Below are positions 11,001 to 25,711 of a stretch of 64,000 nucleotides of DNA, piece by piece (within the stretch, counting starts at the first letter, position 1; each line of letters starts with the position of its first letter). Location of the stretch: contig CAJQUW010001633.1 of the NCBI GenBank assembly GCA_907163375.1, positions 418,825 through 482,824 on the forward strand. Direction: 5' to 3'. Both the position numbers and the translations under genes were made by a program. This stretch comes from Prostheceraeus crozeri (lineage: Eukaryota; Platyhelminthes; Polycladida; Euryleptidae). Under the pieces are notes generated by a model that saw nothing but the letters and a program-made list of their open reading frames with translations, had not been told where the DNA came from and searched no databases.

Positions 11001-14000
11001 TTTTTGGAAGATTGAAGGAGCCTCGTCCACTGTAATTTTCTAACAGAGTAATTTTCAACATGGCAGATTCTACACCATCAAAAATCAGACTACTATCGCG
11101 CTCGTTAAATTTATCAATATTTGATTTTAGCCCTTGAATGTGAAAATTTAACCATACTTCTTTATCTACTACCTCTGTAGCAGGAGAGGAGGGTATGTGA
11201 AACTCCAACCTCTGCACTATTTCGCCAGTATGATGATCAACTTTAACATATTTCATTTTAAGATAGATGAGCGCTTTTATTCTAAAGTTGTCTAAATTTC
11301 TAAAGAGCGCATCTATTAATATTGAATTTTGATGAAACCACTCCGGAAAATCAGCAATGGTTTCTGAGGATTCCATATGGTAATTTCTCACTACATTATT
11401 GAGCGACACTTCAGTGAGACGGATAGAGGAGGTGCTGTTACTATAACTATCATTTGTATGCGTGTGGTGAAGTCTATGTGACGTGAACAACTATTTTAAT
11501 TTCATTTAATTTTTCAAATTTCTCTATATCTTTCAATTTCATATCTTCACTATTGCAGTCATCAAATTTCAATTCATTCTCCCATTGATGATATTTGGTT
11601 TTACGGAAACGGTTGTTCTGTACATCATGATATTGGAGAATGGATAAAACCGCATACTTAAAACAGTGCGATTCACAATCTATAGAAATGACTGCTTTCT
11701 TATCTTTTAACGTTTTTGGAAGATTGAAGGAGCCTCGTCCACTGTAATTTTCTAACAGAGTAATTTTCAACATGGCAGATTCTACACCATCAAAAATCAG
11801 ACTACTATCGCGCTCGTTAAATTTATCAATATTTGATTTTAGCCCTTGAATGTGAAAATTTAACCATACTTCTTTATCTACTACCTCTGTAGCAGGAGAG
11901 GAGGGTATGTGAAACTCCAACCTCTGCACTATTTCGCCAGTATGATGATCAACTTTAACATATTTCATTTTAAGATAGATGAGCGCTTTTATTCTAAAGT
12001 TGTCTAAATTTCTAAAGAGCGCATCTATTAATATTGAATTTTGATGAAACCACTCCGGAAAATCAGCAATGGTTTCTGAGGATTCCATATGGTAATTTCT
12101 CACTACATTATTGAGCGACACTTCAGTGAGACGGATAGAGGAGGTGCTGTTACTATAACTATCATTTGTATGCGTGTGGTGAAGTCTATGTGACGTGAAC
12201 AACTATTTTAATTTCATTTAATTTTTCAAATTTCTCTATATCTTTCAATTTCATATCTTCACTATTGCAGTCATCAAATTTCAATTCATTCTCCCATTGA
12301 TGATATTTGGTTTTACGGAAACGGTTGTTCTGTACATCATGATAGTGGAGAATGGATAAAACCGCATACTTAAAACAGTGCGATTCACAATCTATAGAAA
12401 TGACTGCTTTCTTATCTTTTAACGTTTTTGGAAGATTGAAGGAGCCTCGTCCACTGTAATTTTCTAACAGAGTAATTTTCAACATGGCAGATTCTACACC
12501 ATCAAAAATCAGACTACTATCGCGCTCGTTAAATTTATCAATATTTGATTTTAGCCCTTGAATGTGAAAATTTAACCATACTTCTTTATCTACTACCTCT
12601 GTAGCAGGAGAGGAGGGTATGTGAAACTCCAACCTCTGCACTATTTCGCCAGTATGATGATCAACTTTAACATATTTCATTTTAAGATAGATGAGCGCTT
12701 TTATTCTAAAGTTGTCTAAATTTCTAAAGAGCGCATCTATTAATATTGAATTTTGATGAAACCACTCCGGAAAATCAGCAATGGTTTCTGAGGATTCCAT
12801 ATGGTAATTTCTCACTACATTATTGAGCGACACTTCAGTGAGACGGATAGAGGAGGTGCTGTTACTATAACTATCATTTGTATGCGTGTGGTGAAGTCTA
12901 TGTGACGTGAACAACTATTTTAATTTCATTTGATTTTTCAAATTTCTCTATATCTTTCAATTTCATATCTTCACTATTGCAGTCATCAAATTTCAATTCA
13001 TTCTCCCATTGATGATATTTGGTTTTACGGAAACGGTTGTTCTGTACATCATGATAGTGGAGAATGGATAAAACCGCATACTTAAAACAGTGCGATTCAC
13101 AATCTATAGAAATGACTGCTTTCTTATTTTTTAACGTTTTTGGAAGATTGAAGGAGCCTCGTCCACTGTAATTTTCTAACAGAGTAATTTTCAACATGGC
13201 AGATTCTACACCATCAAAAATCAGACTACTATCGCGCTCGTTAAATTTATCAATATTTGATTTTAGCCCTTGAATGTGAAAATTTAACCATACTTCTTTA
13301 TCTACTACCTCTGTAGCAGGAGAGGAGGGTATGTGAAACTCCAACCTCTGCACTATTTCGCCAGTATGATGATCAACTTTAACATATTTCATTTTAAGAT
13401 AGATGAGCGCTTTTATTCTAAAGTTGTCTAAATTTCTAAAGAGCGCATCTATTAATATTGAATTTTGATGAAACCACTCCGGAAAATCAGCAATGGTTTC
13501 TGAGGATTCCATATGGTAATTTCTCACTACATTATTGAGCGACACTTCAGTGAGACGGATAGAGGAGGTGCTGTTACTATAACTATCATTTGTATGCGTG
13601 TGGTGAAGTCTATGTGACGTGAACAACTATTTTAATTTCATTTAATTTTTCAAATTTCTCTATATCTTTCAATTTCATATCTTCACTATTGCAGTCATCA
13701 AATTTCAATTCATTCTCCCATTGATGATATTTGGTTTTACGGAAACGGTTGTTCTGTACATCATGATAGTGGAGAATGGATAAAACCGCATACTTAAAAC
13801 AGTGCGATTCACAATCTATAGAAATGACTGCTTTCTTATCTTTTAACGTTTTTGGAAGATTGAAGGAGCCTCGTCCACTGTAATTTTCTAACAGAGTAAT
13901 TTTCAACATGGCAGATTCTACACCATCAAAAATCAGACTACTATCGCGCTCGTTAAATTTATCAATATTTGATTTTAGCCCTTGAATGTGAAAATTTAAC

Positions 14001-17000
14001 CATACTTCTTTATCTACTACCTCTGTAGCAGGAGAGGAGGGTATGTGAAATTCCAACCTCTGCACTATTTCGCCAGTATGATGATCAACTTTAACATATT
14101 TCATTTTAAGATAGATGAGCGCTTTTATTCTAAAGTTGTCTAAATTTCTAAAGAGCGCATCTATTAATATTGAATTTTGATGAAACCACTCCGGAAAATC
14201 AGCAATGGTTTCTGAGGATTCCATATGGTAATTTCTCACTACATTATTGAGCGACACTTCAGTGAGACGGATAGAGGAGGTGCTGTTACTATAACTATCA
14301 TTTGTATGCGTGTGGTGAAGTCTATGTGACGTGAACAACTATTTTAATTTCATTTGATTTTTCAAATTTCTCTATATCTTTCAATTTCATATCTTCACTA
14401 TTGCAGTCATCAAATTTCAATTCATTCTCCCATTGATGATATTTGGTTTTACGGAAACGGTTGTTCTGTACATCATGATAGTGGAGAATGGATAAAACCG
14501 CATACTTAAAACAGTGCGATTCACAATCTATAGAAATGACTGCTTTCTTATCTTTTAACGTTTTTGGAAGATTGAAGGAGCCTCGTCCACTGTAATTTTC
14601 TAATAGAGTAATTTTCAACATGGCAGATTCTACACCATCAAAAATCAGACTACTATCGCGCTCGTTAAATTTATCAATATTTGATTTTAGCCCTTGAATG
14701 TGAAAATTTAACCATACTTCTTTATCTACTACCTCTGTAGCAGGAGAGGAGGGTATGTGAAACTCCAACCTCTGCACTATTTCGCCAGTATGATGATCAA
14801 CTTTAACATATTTCATTTTAAGATAGATGAGCGCTTTTATTCTAAAGTTGTCTAAATTTCTAAAGAGCGCATCTATTAATATTGAATTTTGATGAAACCA
14901 CTCCGGAAAATCAGCAATGGTTTCTGAGGATTCCATATGGTAATTTCTCACTACATTATTGAGCGACACTTCAGTGAGACGGATAGAGGAGGTGCTGTTA
15001 CTATAACTATCATTTGTATGCGTGTGGTGAAGTCTATGTGACGTGAACAACTATTTTAATTTCATTTAATTTTTCAAATTTCTCTATATCTTTCAATTTC
15101 ATATCTTCACTATTGCAGTCATCAAATTTCAATTCATTCTCCCATTGATGATATTTGGTTTTACGGAAACGGTTGTTCTGTACATCATGATAGTGGAGAA
15201 TGGATAAAACCGCATACTTAAAACAGTGCGATTCACAATCTATAGAAATGACTGCTTTCTTATCTTTTAACGTTTTTGGAAGATTGAAGGAGCCTCGTCC
15301 ACTGTAATTTTCTAACAGAGTAATTTTCAACATGGCAGATTCTACACCATCAAAAATCAGACTACTATCGCGCTCGTTAAATTTATCAATATTTGATTTT
15401 AGCCCTTGAATGTGAAAATTTAACCATACTTCTTTATCTACTACCTCTGTAGCAGGAGAGGAGGGTATGTGAAACTCCAACCTCTGCACTATTTCGCCAG
15501 TATGATGATCAACTTTAACATATTTCATTTTAAGATAGATGAGCGCTTTTATTCTAAAGTTGTCTAAATTTCTAAAGAGCGCATCTATTAATATTGAATT
15601 TTGATGAAACCACTCCGGAAAATCAGCAATGGTTTCTGAGGATTCCATATGGTAATTTCTCACTACATTATTGAGCGACACTTCAGTGAGACGGATAGAG
15701 GAGGTGCTGTTACTATAACTATCATTTGTATGCGTGTGGTGAAGTCTATGTGACGTGAACAACTATTTTAATTTCATTTAATTTTTCAAATTTCTCTATA
15801 TCTTTCAATTTCATATCTTCACTATTGCAGTCATCAAATTTCAATTCATTCTCCCATTGATGATATTTGGTTTTACGGAAACGGTTGTTCTGTACATCAT
15901 GATAGTGGAGAATGGATAAAACCGCATACTTAAAACAGTGCGATTCACAATCTATAGAAATGACTGCTTTCTTATCTTTTAACGTTTTTGGAAGATTGAA
16001 GGAGCCTCGTCCACTGTAATTTTCTAACAGAGTAATTTTCAACATGGCAGATTCTACACCATCAAAAATCAGACTACTATCGCGCTCGTTAAATTTATCA
16101 ATATTTGATTTTAGCCCTTGAATGTGAAAATTTAACCATACTTCTTTATCTACTACCTCTGTAGCAGGAGAGGAGGGTATGTGAAACTCCAACCTCTGCA
16201 CTATTTCGCCAGTATGATGATCAACTTTAACATATTTCATTTTAAGATAGATGAGCGCTTTTATTCTAAAGTTGTCTAAATTTCTAAAGAGCGCATCTAT
16301 TAATATTGAATTTTGATGAAACCACTCCGGAAAATCAGCAATGGTTTCTGAGGATTCCATATGGTAATTTCTCACTACATTATTGAGCGACACTTCAGTG
16401 AGACGGATAGAGGAGGTGCTGTTACTATAACTATCATTTGTATGCGTGTGGTGAAGTCTATGTGACGTGAACAACTATTTTAATTTCATTTGATTTTTCA
16501 AATTTCTCTATATCTTTCAATTTCATATCTTCACTATTGCAGTCATCAAATTTCAATTCATTCTCCCATTGATGATATTTGGTTTTACGGAAACGGTTGT
16601 TCTGTACATCATGATAGTGGAGAATGGATAAAACCGCATACTTAAAACAGTGCGATTCACAATCTATAGAAATGACTGCTTTCTTATCTTTTAACGTTTT
16701 TGGAAGATTGAAGGAGCCTCGTCCACTGTAATTTTCTAATAGAGTAATTTTCAACATGGCAGATTCTACACCATCAAAAATCAGACTACTATCGCGCTCG
16801 TTAAATTTATCAATATTTGATTTTAGCCCTTGAATGTGAAAATTTAACCATACTTCTTTATCTACTACCTCTGTAGCAGGAGAGGAGGGTATGTGAAACT
16901 CCAACCTCTGCACTATTTCGCCAGTATGATGATCAACTTTAACATATTTCATTTTAAGATAGATGAGCGCTTTTATTCTAAAGTTGTCTAAATTTCTAAA

Positions 17001-17881
17001 GAGCGCATCTATTAATATTGAATTTTGATGAAACCACTCCGGAAAATCAGCAATGGTTTCTGAGGATTCCATATGGTAATTTCTCACTACATTATTGAGC
17101 GACACTTCAGTGAGACGGATAGAGGAGGTGCTGTTACTATAACTATCATTTGTATGCGTGTGGTGAAGTCTATGTGACGTGAACAACTATTTTAATTTCA
17201 TTTAATTTTTCAAATTTCTCTATATCTTTCAATTTCATATCTTCACTATTGCAGTCATCAAATTTCAATTCATTCTCCCATTGATGATATTTGGTTTTAC
17301 GGAAACGGTTGTTCTGTACATCATGATAGTGGAGAATGGATAAAACCGCATACTTAAAACAGTGCGATTCACAATCTATAGAAATGACTGCTTTCTTATC
17401 TTTTAACGTTTTTGGAAGATTGAAGGAGCCTCGTCCACTGTAATTTTCTAACAGAGTAATTTTCAACATGGCAGATTCTACACCATCAAAAATCAGACTA
17501 CTATCGCGCTCGTTAAATTTATCAATATTTGATTTTAGCCCTTGAATGTGAAAATTTAACCATACTTCTTTATCTACTACCTCTGTAGCAGGAGAGGAGG
17601 GTATGTGAAACTCCAACCTCTGCACTATTTCGCCAGTATGATGATCAACTTTAACATATTTCATTTTAAGATAGATGAGCGCTTTTATTCTAAAGTTGTC
17701 TAAATTTCTAAAGAGCGCATCTATTAATATTGAATTTTGATGAAACCACTCCGGAAAATCAGCAATGGTTTCTGAGGATTCCATATGGTAATTTCTCACT
17801 ACATTATTGAGCGACACTTCAGTGAGACGGATAGAGGAGGTGCTGTTACTATAACTATCATTTGTATGCGTGTGGTGAAGT
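5066..17881 (-). repeat. Array units 1-18: highly homogenised block with alternating variants
   Basis: Units here differ from one another at only a few positions. Linked variants recur. Units 2, 5, 7 and 12 carry KNKK with FEKSNE. Units 6 and 8 share the IYCE variant, so 5-6 and 7-8 look like copies of one two-unit block. Units 14 and 17 share FEKSNE and an AATAGAG variant, three units apart. Unit 1, at the edge, has private changes. Confidence 0.85.
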
Positions 17882-20800
17882 CTATGTGACGTGAACAACT
17901 ATTTTAATTTCATTTAATTTTTCAAATTTCTCTATATCTTTCAATTTCATATCTTCACTATTGCAGTCATCAAATTTCAATTCATTCTCCCATTGATGAT
18001 ATTTGGTTTTACGGAAACGGTTGTTCTGTACATCATGATAGTGGAGAATGGATAAAACCGCATACTTAAAACAGTGCGATTCACAATCTATAGAAATGAC
18101 TGCTTTCTTATCTTTTAACGTTTTTGGAAGATTGAAGGAGCCTCGTCCACTGTAATTTTCTAACAGAGTAATTTTCAACATGGCAGATTCTACACCATCA
18201 AAAATCAGACTACTATCGCGCTCGTTAAATTTATCAATATTTGATTTTAGCCCTTGAATGTGAAAATTTAACCATACTTCTTTATCTACTACCTCTGTAG
18301 CAGGAGAGGAGGGTATGTGAAACTCCAACCTCTGCACTATTTCGCCAGTATGATGATCAACTTTAACATATTTCATTTTAAGATAGATGAGCGCTTTTAT
18401 TCTAAAGTTGTCTAAATTTCTAAAGAGCGCATCTATTAATATTGAATTTTGATGAAACCACTCCGGAAAATCAGCAATGGTTTCTGAGGATTCCATATGG
18501 TAATTTCTCACTACATTATTGAGCGACACTTCAGTGAGACGGATAGAGGAGGTGCTGTTACTATGACTATCATTTGTATGCGTGTGGTGAAGTCTATGTG
18601 ACGTGAACAACTATTTGAATTTCATTTAATTTTTCAAATTTCTCTATATCTTTCAATTTCATATCTTCACTATTGCAGTCATCAAATTTCAATTCATTCT
18701 CCCATTGATGATATTTGGTTTTACGGAAACGGTTGTTCTGTACATCATGATAGTGGAGAATGGATAAAACCGCATACTTAAAACAGTGCGATTCACAATC
18801 TATAGAAATGACTGCTTTCTTATCTTTTAACGTTTTTGGAAGATTGAAGGAGCCTCGTCCACTATAATTTTCTAACAGAGTAATTTTCAACATGGCAGAT
18901 TCTACACCATCAAAAATCAGACTACTATCGCGCTCGTTAAATTTATCAATATTTGATTTTAGCCCTTGAATGTGAAAATTTAACCATACTTCTTTATCTA
19001 CTACCTCTGTAGCAGGAGAGGAGGGTATGTGAAACTCCAACCTCTGCACTATTTCGCCAGTATGATGATCAACTTTAACATATTTCATTTTAAGATAGAT
19101 GAGCGCTTTTATTCTAAAGTTGTCTAAATTTCTAAAGAGCGCATCTATTAATATTGAATTTTGATGAAACCACTCCGGAAAATCAGCAATGGTTTCTGAG
19201 GATTCCATATGGTAATTTCTCACTACATTATTGAGCGACACTTCAGTGAGACGGATAGAGGAGGTGCTGTTACTATAACTATCATTTGTATGCGTGTGGT
19301 GAAGTCTATGTGACGTGAACAACTATTTTAATTTCATTTAATTTTTCAAATTTCTCTATATCTTTCAATTTCATATCTTCACTATTGCAGTCATCAAATT
19401 TCAATTCATTCTCCCATTGATGATATTTGGTTTTACGGAAACGGTTGTTCTGTACATCATGATAGCGGAGAATGGATAAAACCGCATACTTAAAACAGTG
19501 CGATTCACAATCTATAGAAATGACTGCTTTCTTATCTTTTAACGTTTTTGGAAGATTGAAGGAGCCTCGTCCACTGTAATTTTCTAACAGAGTAATTTTC
19601 AACATGGCAGATTCTACACCATCAAAAATCAGACTACTATCGCGCTCGTTAAATTTATCAATATTTGATTTTAGCCCTTGAATGTGAAAATTTAACCATA
19701 CTTCTTTATCTACTACCTCTGTAGCAGGAGAGGAGGGTATGTGAAACTCCAACCTCTGCACTATTTCGCCAGTATGATGATCAACTTTAACATATTTCAT
19801 TTTAAGATAGATGAGCGCTTTTATTCTAAAGTTGTCTAAATTTCTAAAGAGCGCATCTATTAATATTGAATTTTGATGAAACCACTCCGGAAAATCAGCA
19901 ATGGTTTCTGAGGATTCCATATGGTAATTTCTCACTACATTATTGAGCGACACTTCAGTGAGACGGATAGAGGAGGTGCTGTTACTATAACTATCATTTG
20001 TATGCGTGTGGTGAAGTCTATGTGACGTGAACAACTATTTTAATTTCATTTAATTTTTCAAATTTCTCTATATCTTTCAATTTCATATCTTCACTATTGC
20101 AGTCATCAAATTTCAATTCATTCTCCCATTGATGATATTTGGTTTTACGGAAACGGTTGTTCTGTACATCATGATAGTGGAGAATGGATAAAACCGCATA
20201 CTTAAAACAGTGCGATTCACAATCTATAGAAATGACTGCTTTCTTATCTTTTAACGTTTTTGGAAGATTGAAGGAGCCTCGTCCACTGTAATTTTCTAAC
20301 AGAGTAATTTTCAACATGGCAGATTCTACACCATCAAAAATCAGACTACTATCGCGCTCGTTAAATTTATCAATATTTGATTTTAGCCCTTGAATGTGAA
20401 AATTTAACCATACTTCTTTATCTACTACCTCTGTAGCAGGAGAGGAGGGTATGTGAAACTCCAACCTCTGCACTATTTCGCCAGTATGATGATCAACTTT
20501 AACATATTTCATTTTAAGATAGATGAGCGCTTTTATTCTAAAGTTGTCTAAATTTCTAAAGAGCGCATCTATTAATATTGAATTTTGATGAAACCACTCC
20601 GGAAAATCAGCAATGGTTTCTGAGGATTCCATATGGTAATTTCTCACTACATTATTGAGCGACACTTCAGTGAGACGGATAGAGGAGGTGCTGTTACTAT
20701 AACTATCATTTGTATGCGTGTGGTGAAGTCTATGTGACGTGAACAACTATTTTAATTTCATTTAATTTTTCAAATTTCTCTATATCTTTCAATTTCATAT

Positions 20801-23800
20801 CTTCACTATTGCAGTCATCAAATTTCAATTCATTCTCCCATTGATGATATTTGGTTTTACGGAAACGGTTGTTCTGTACATCATGATAGTGGAGAATGGA
20901 TAAAACCGCATACTTAAAACAGTGCGATTCACAATCTATAGAAATGACTGCTTTCTTATCTTTTAACGTTTTTGGAAGATTGAAGGAGCCTCGTCCACTG
21001 TAATTTTCTAATAGAGTAATTTTCAACATGGCAGATTCTACACCATCAAAAATCAGACTACTATCGCGCTCGTTAAATTTATCAATATTTGATTTTAGCC
21101 CTTGAATGTGAAAATTTAACCATACTTCTTTATCTACTACCTCTGTAGCAGGAGAGGAGGGTATGTGAAACTCCAACCTCTGCACTATTTCGCCAGTATG
21201 ATGATCAACTTTAACATATTTCATTTTAAGATAGATGAGCGCTTTTATTCTAAAGTTGTCTAAATTTCTAAAGAGCGCATCTATTAATATTGAATTTTGA
21301 TGAAACCACTCCGGAAAATCAGCAATGGTTTCTGAGGATTCCATATGGTAATTTCTCACTACATTATTGAGCGACACTTCAGTGAGACGGATAGAGGAGG
21401 TGCTGTTACTATAACTATCATTTGTATGCGTGTGGTGAAGTCTATGTGACGTGAACAACTATTTTAATTTCATTTAATTTTTCAAATTTCTCTATATCTT
21501 TCAATTTCATATCTTCACTATTGCAGTCATCAAATTTCAATTCATTCTCCCATTGATGATATTTGGTTTTACGGAAACGGTTGTTCTGTACATCATGATA
21601 GTGGAGAATGGATAAAACCGCATACTTAAAACAGTGCGATTCACAATCTATAGAAATGACTGCTTTCTTATCTTTTAACGTTTTTGGAAGATTGAAGGAG
21701 CCTCGTCCACTGTAATTTTCTAACAGAGTAATTTTCAACATGGCAGATTCTACACCATCAAAAATCAGACTACTATCGCGCTCGTTAAATTTATCAATAT
21801 TTGATTTTAGCCCTTGAATGTGAAAATTTAACCATACTTCTTTATCTACTACCTCTGTAGCAGGAGAGGAGGGTATGTGAAACTCCAACCTCTGCACTAT
21901 TTCGCCAGTATGATGATCAACTTTAACATATTTCATTTTAAGATAGATGAGCGCTTTTATTCTAAAGTTGTCTAAATTTCTAAAGAGCGCATCTATTAAT
22001 ATTGAATTTTGATGAAACCACTCCGGAAAATCAGCAATGGTTTCTGAGGATTCCATATGGTAATTTCTCACTACATTATTGAGCGACACTTCAGTGAGAC
22101 GGATAGAGGAGGTGCTGTTACTATAACTATCATTTGTATGCGTGTGGTGAAGCCTATGTGACGTGAACAACTATTTTAATTTCATTTAATTTTTCAAATT
22201 TCTCTATATCTTTCAATTTCATATCTTCACTATTGCAGTCATCAAATTTCAATTCATTCTCCCATTGATGATATTTGGTTTTACGGAAACGGTTGTTCTG
22301 TACATCATGATAGTGGAGAATGGATAAAACCGCATACTTAAAACAGTGCGATTCACAATCTATAGAAATGACTGCTTTCTTATCTTTTAACGTTTTTGGA
22401 AGATTGAAGGAGCCTCGTCCACTGTAATTTTCTAACAGAGTAATTTTCAACATGGCAGACTCTACACCACCAAAAATCAGACTACTATCGCGCTCGTTAA
22501 ATTTATCAATATTTGATTTTAGCCCTTGAATGTGAAAATTTAACCATACTTCTTTATCTACTACCTCTGTAGCAGGAGAGGAGGGTATGTGAAACTCCAA
22601 CCTCTGCACTATTTCGCCAGTATGATGATCAACTTTAACATATTTCATTTTAAGATAGATGAGCGCTTTTATTCTAAAGTTGTCTAAATTTCTAAAGAGC
22701 GCATCTATTAATATTGAATTTTGATGAAACCACTCCGGAAAATCAGCAATGGTTTCTGAGGATTCCATATGGTAATTTCTCACTACATTATTGAGCGACA
22801 CTTCAGTGAGACGGATAGAGGAGGTGCTGTTACTATAACTATCATTTGTATGCGTGTGGTGAAGCCTATGTGACGTGAACAACTATTTTAATTTCATTTA
22901 ATTTTTCAAATTTCTCTATATCTTTCAATTTCATATCTTCACTATTGCAGTCATCAAATTTCAATTCATTCTCCCATTGATGATATTTGGTTTTACGGAA
23001 ACGGTTGTTCTGTACATCATGATAGTGGAGAATGGATAAAACCGCATACTTAAAACAGTGCGATTCACAATATATAGAAATGACTGCTTTCTTATCTTTT
23101 AACGTTTTTGGAAGATTGAAGGAGCCTCGTCCACTGTAATTTTCTAATAGAGTAATTTTCAACATGGCAGATTCTACACCATCAAAAATCAGACTACTAT
23201 TGCGCTCGTTAAATTTATCAATATTTGATTTTAGCCCTTGAATGTGAAAATTTAACCATACTTCTTTATCTACTACCTCTGTAGCAGGAGAGGAGGGTAT
23301 GTGAAACTCCAACCTCTGCACTATTTCGCCAGTATGATGATCAACTTTAACATATTTCATTTTAAGATAGATGAGCGCTTTTATTCTAAAGTTGTCTAAA
23401 TTTCTAAAGAGCGCATCTATTAATATTGAATTTTGATGAAACCACTCCGGAAAATCAGCAATGGTTTCTGAGGATTCCATATGGTAATTTCTCACTACGT
23501 TATTGAGCGACACTTCAGTGAGACGGATAGAGGAGGTGCTGTTACTATGACTATCATTTGTATGCGTGTGGTGAAGTCTATGTGACGTGAACAACTATTT
23601 TAATTTCATTTAATTTTTCAAATTTCTCTATATCTTTCAATTTCATATCTTCACTATTGCAGTCATCAAATTTCAATTCATTCTCCCATTGATGATATTT
23701 GGTTTTACGGAAACGGTTGTTCTGTACATCATGATAGTGGAGAATGGATAAAACCGCATACTTAAAACAGTGCGATTCACAATCTATAGAAATGACTGCC

Positions 23801-24289
23801 TTCTTATCTTTTAACGTTTTTGGAAGATTGAAGGAGCCTCGTCCACTGTAATTTTCTAATAGAGTAATTTTCAACATGGCAGATTCTACACCATCAAAAA
23901 TCAGACTACTATCGCGCTCGTTAAATTTATCAATATTTGATTTTAGCCCTTGAATGTGAAAATTTAACCATACTTCTTTATCTACTACCTCTGTAGCAGG
24001 AGAGGAGGGTATGTGAAACTCCAACCTCTGCACTATTTCGCCAGTATGATGATCAACTTTAACATATTTCATTTTAAGATAGATGAGCGCTTTTATTCTA
24101 AAGTTGTCTAAATTTCTAAAGAGCGCATCTATTAATATTGAATTTTGATGAAACCACTCTGGAAAATCAGCAATGGTTTCTGAGGATTCCATATGGTAAT
24201 TTCTCACTACATTATTGAGCGACACTTCAGTGAGACGGATAGAGGAGGTGCTGTTACTATAACTATCATTTGTATGCGTGTGGTGAAGT
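17882..24289 (-). repeat. Array units 19-27: homogenised block, start of a five-unit duplication
   Basis: Most units match the array consensus. Unit 25 (22154) carries IFGG. Unit 26 (22866) carries SHSNS, ERNS and IYCE together. The same pair of linked variant sets recurs in the same order in units 30 and 31. Confidence 0.85.
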
Positions 24290-25711
24290 CTATGTGACGT
24301 GAACAACTATTTTAATTTCATTTAATTTTTCAAATTTCTCTATATCTTTCAATTTCATATCTTCACTATTGCAGTCATCAAATTTCAATTCATTCTCCCA
24401 TTGATGATATTTGGTTTTACGGAAACGGTTGTTCTGTACATCATGATAGTGGAGAATGGATAAAACCGCATACTTAAAACAGTGCGATTCACAATCTATA
24501 GAAATGACTGCTTTCTTATTTTTAACGTTTTTGGAAGATTGAAGGAGCCTCGTCCACTGTAATTTTCTAACAGAGTAATTTTCAACATGGCAGATTCTAC
24601 ACCATCAAAAATCAGACTACTATCGCGCTGGTTAAATTTATCAATATTTGATTTTAGCCCTTGAATGTGAAAATTTAACCATACTTCTTTATCTACTACC
24701 TCTGTAGCAGGAGAGGAGGGTATGTGAAACTCCAACCTCTGCACTATTTCGCCAGTATGATGATCAACTTTAACATATTTCATTTTAAGATAGATGAGCG
24801 CTTTTATTCTAAAGTTGTCTGAATTTCTAAAGAGCGCATCTATTAATATTGAATTTTGATGAAACCACTCCGGAAAATCAGCAATGGTTTCTGAGGATTC
24901 CATATGGTAATTTCTCACTACATTATTGAGCGACACTTCAGTGAGACGGATAGAGGAGGTGCTGTTACTATAACTATCATTTGTATGCGTGTGGTGAAGT
25001 CTATGTGACGTGAACAACTATTTTAATTTCATTTAATTTTTCAAATTTCTCTATATCTTTCAATTTCATATCTTCACTATTGCAGTCATCAAATTTCAAT
25101 TCATTCTCCCATTGATGATATTTGGTTTTACGGAAACGGTTGTTCTGTACATCATGATAGTGGAGAATGGATAAAACCGCATACTTAAAACAGTGCGATT
25201 CACAATCTATAGAAATGACTGCTTTCTTATTTTTAACGTTTTTGGAAGATTGAAGGAGCCTCGTCCACTGTAATTTTCTAACAGAGTAATTTTCAACATG
25301 GCAGATTCTACACCATCAAAAATCAGACTACTATCGCGCTCGTTAAATTTATCAATATTTGATTTTAGCCCTTGAATGTGAAAATTTAACCATACTTCTT
25401 TATCTACTACCTCTGTAGCAGGAGAGGAGGGTATGTGAAACTCCAACCTCTGCACTATTTCGCCAGTATGATGATCAACTTTAACATATTTCATTTTAAG
25501 ATAGATGAGCGCTTTTATTCTAAAGTTGTCTGAATTTCTAAAGAGCGCATCTATTAATATTGAATTTTGATGAAACCACTCCGGAAAATCAGCAATGGTT
25601 TCTGAGGATTCCATATGGTAATTTCTCACTACATTATTGAGCGACACTTCAGTGAGACGGATAGAGGAGGTGCTGTTACTATAACTATCATTTGTATGCG
25701 TGTGGTGAAGC
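24290..25711 (-). repeat. Array units 28-29: pair of 711-bp units
   Basis: Two neighbouring units share a one-base shorter length and the SDNF variant, which marks them as a recent tandem duplication of one variant unit. Their minus-strand frame is open for 173 codons instead of 242. Confidence 0.9.
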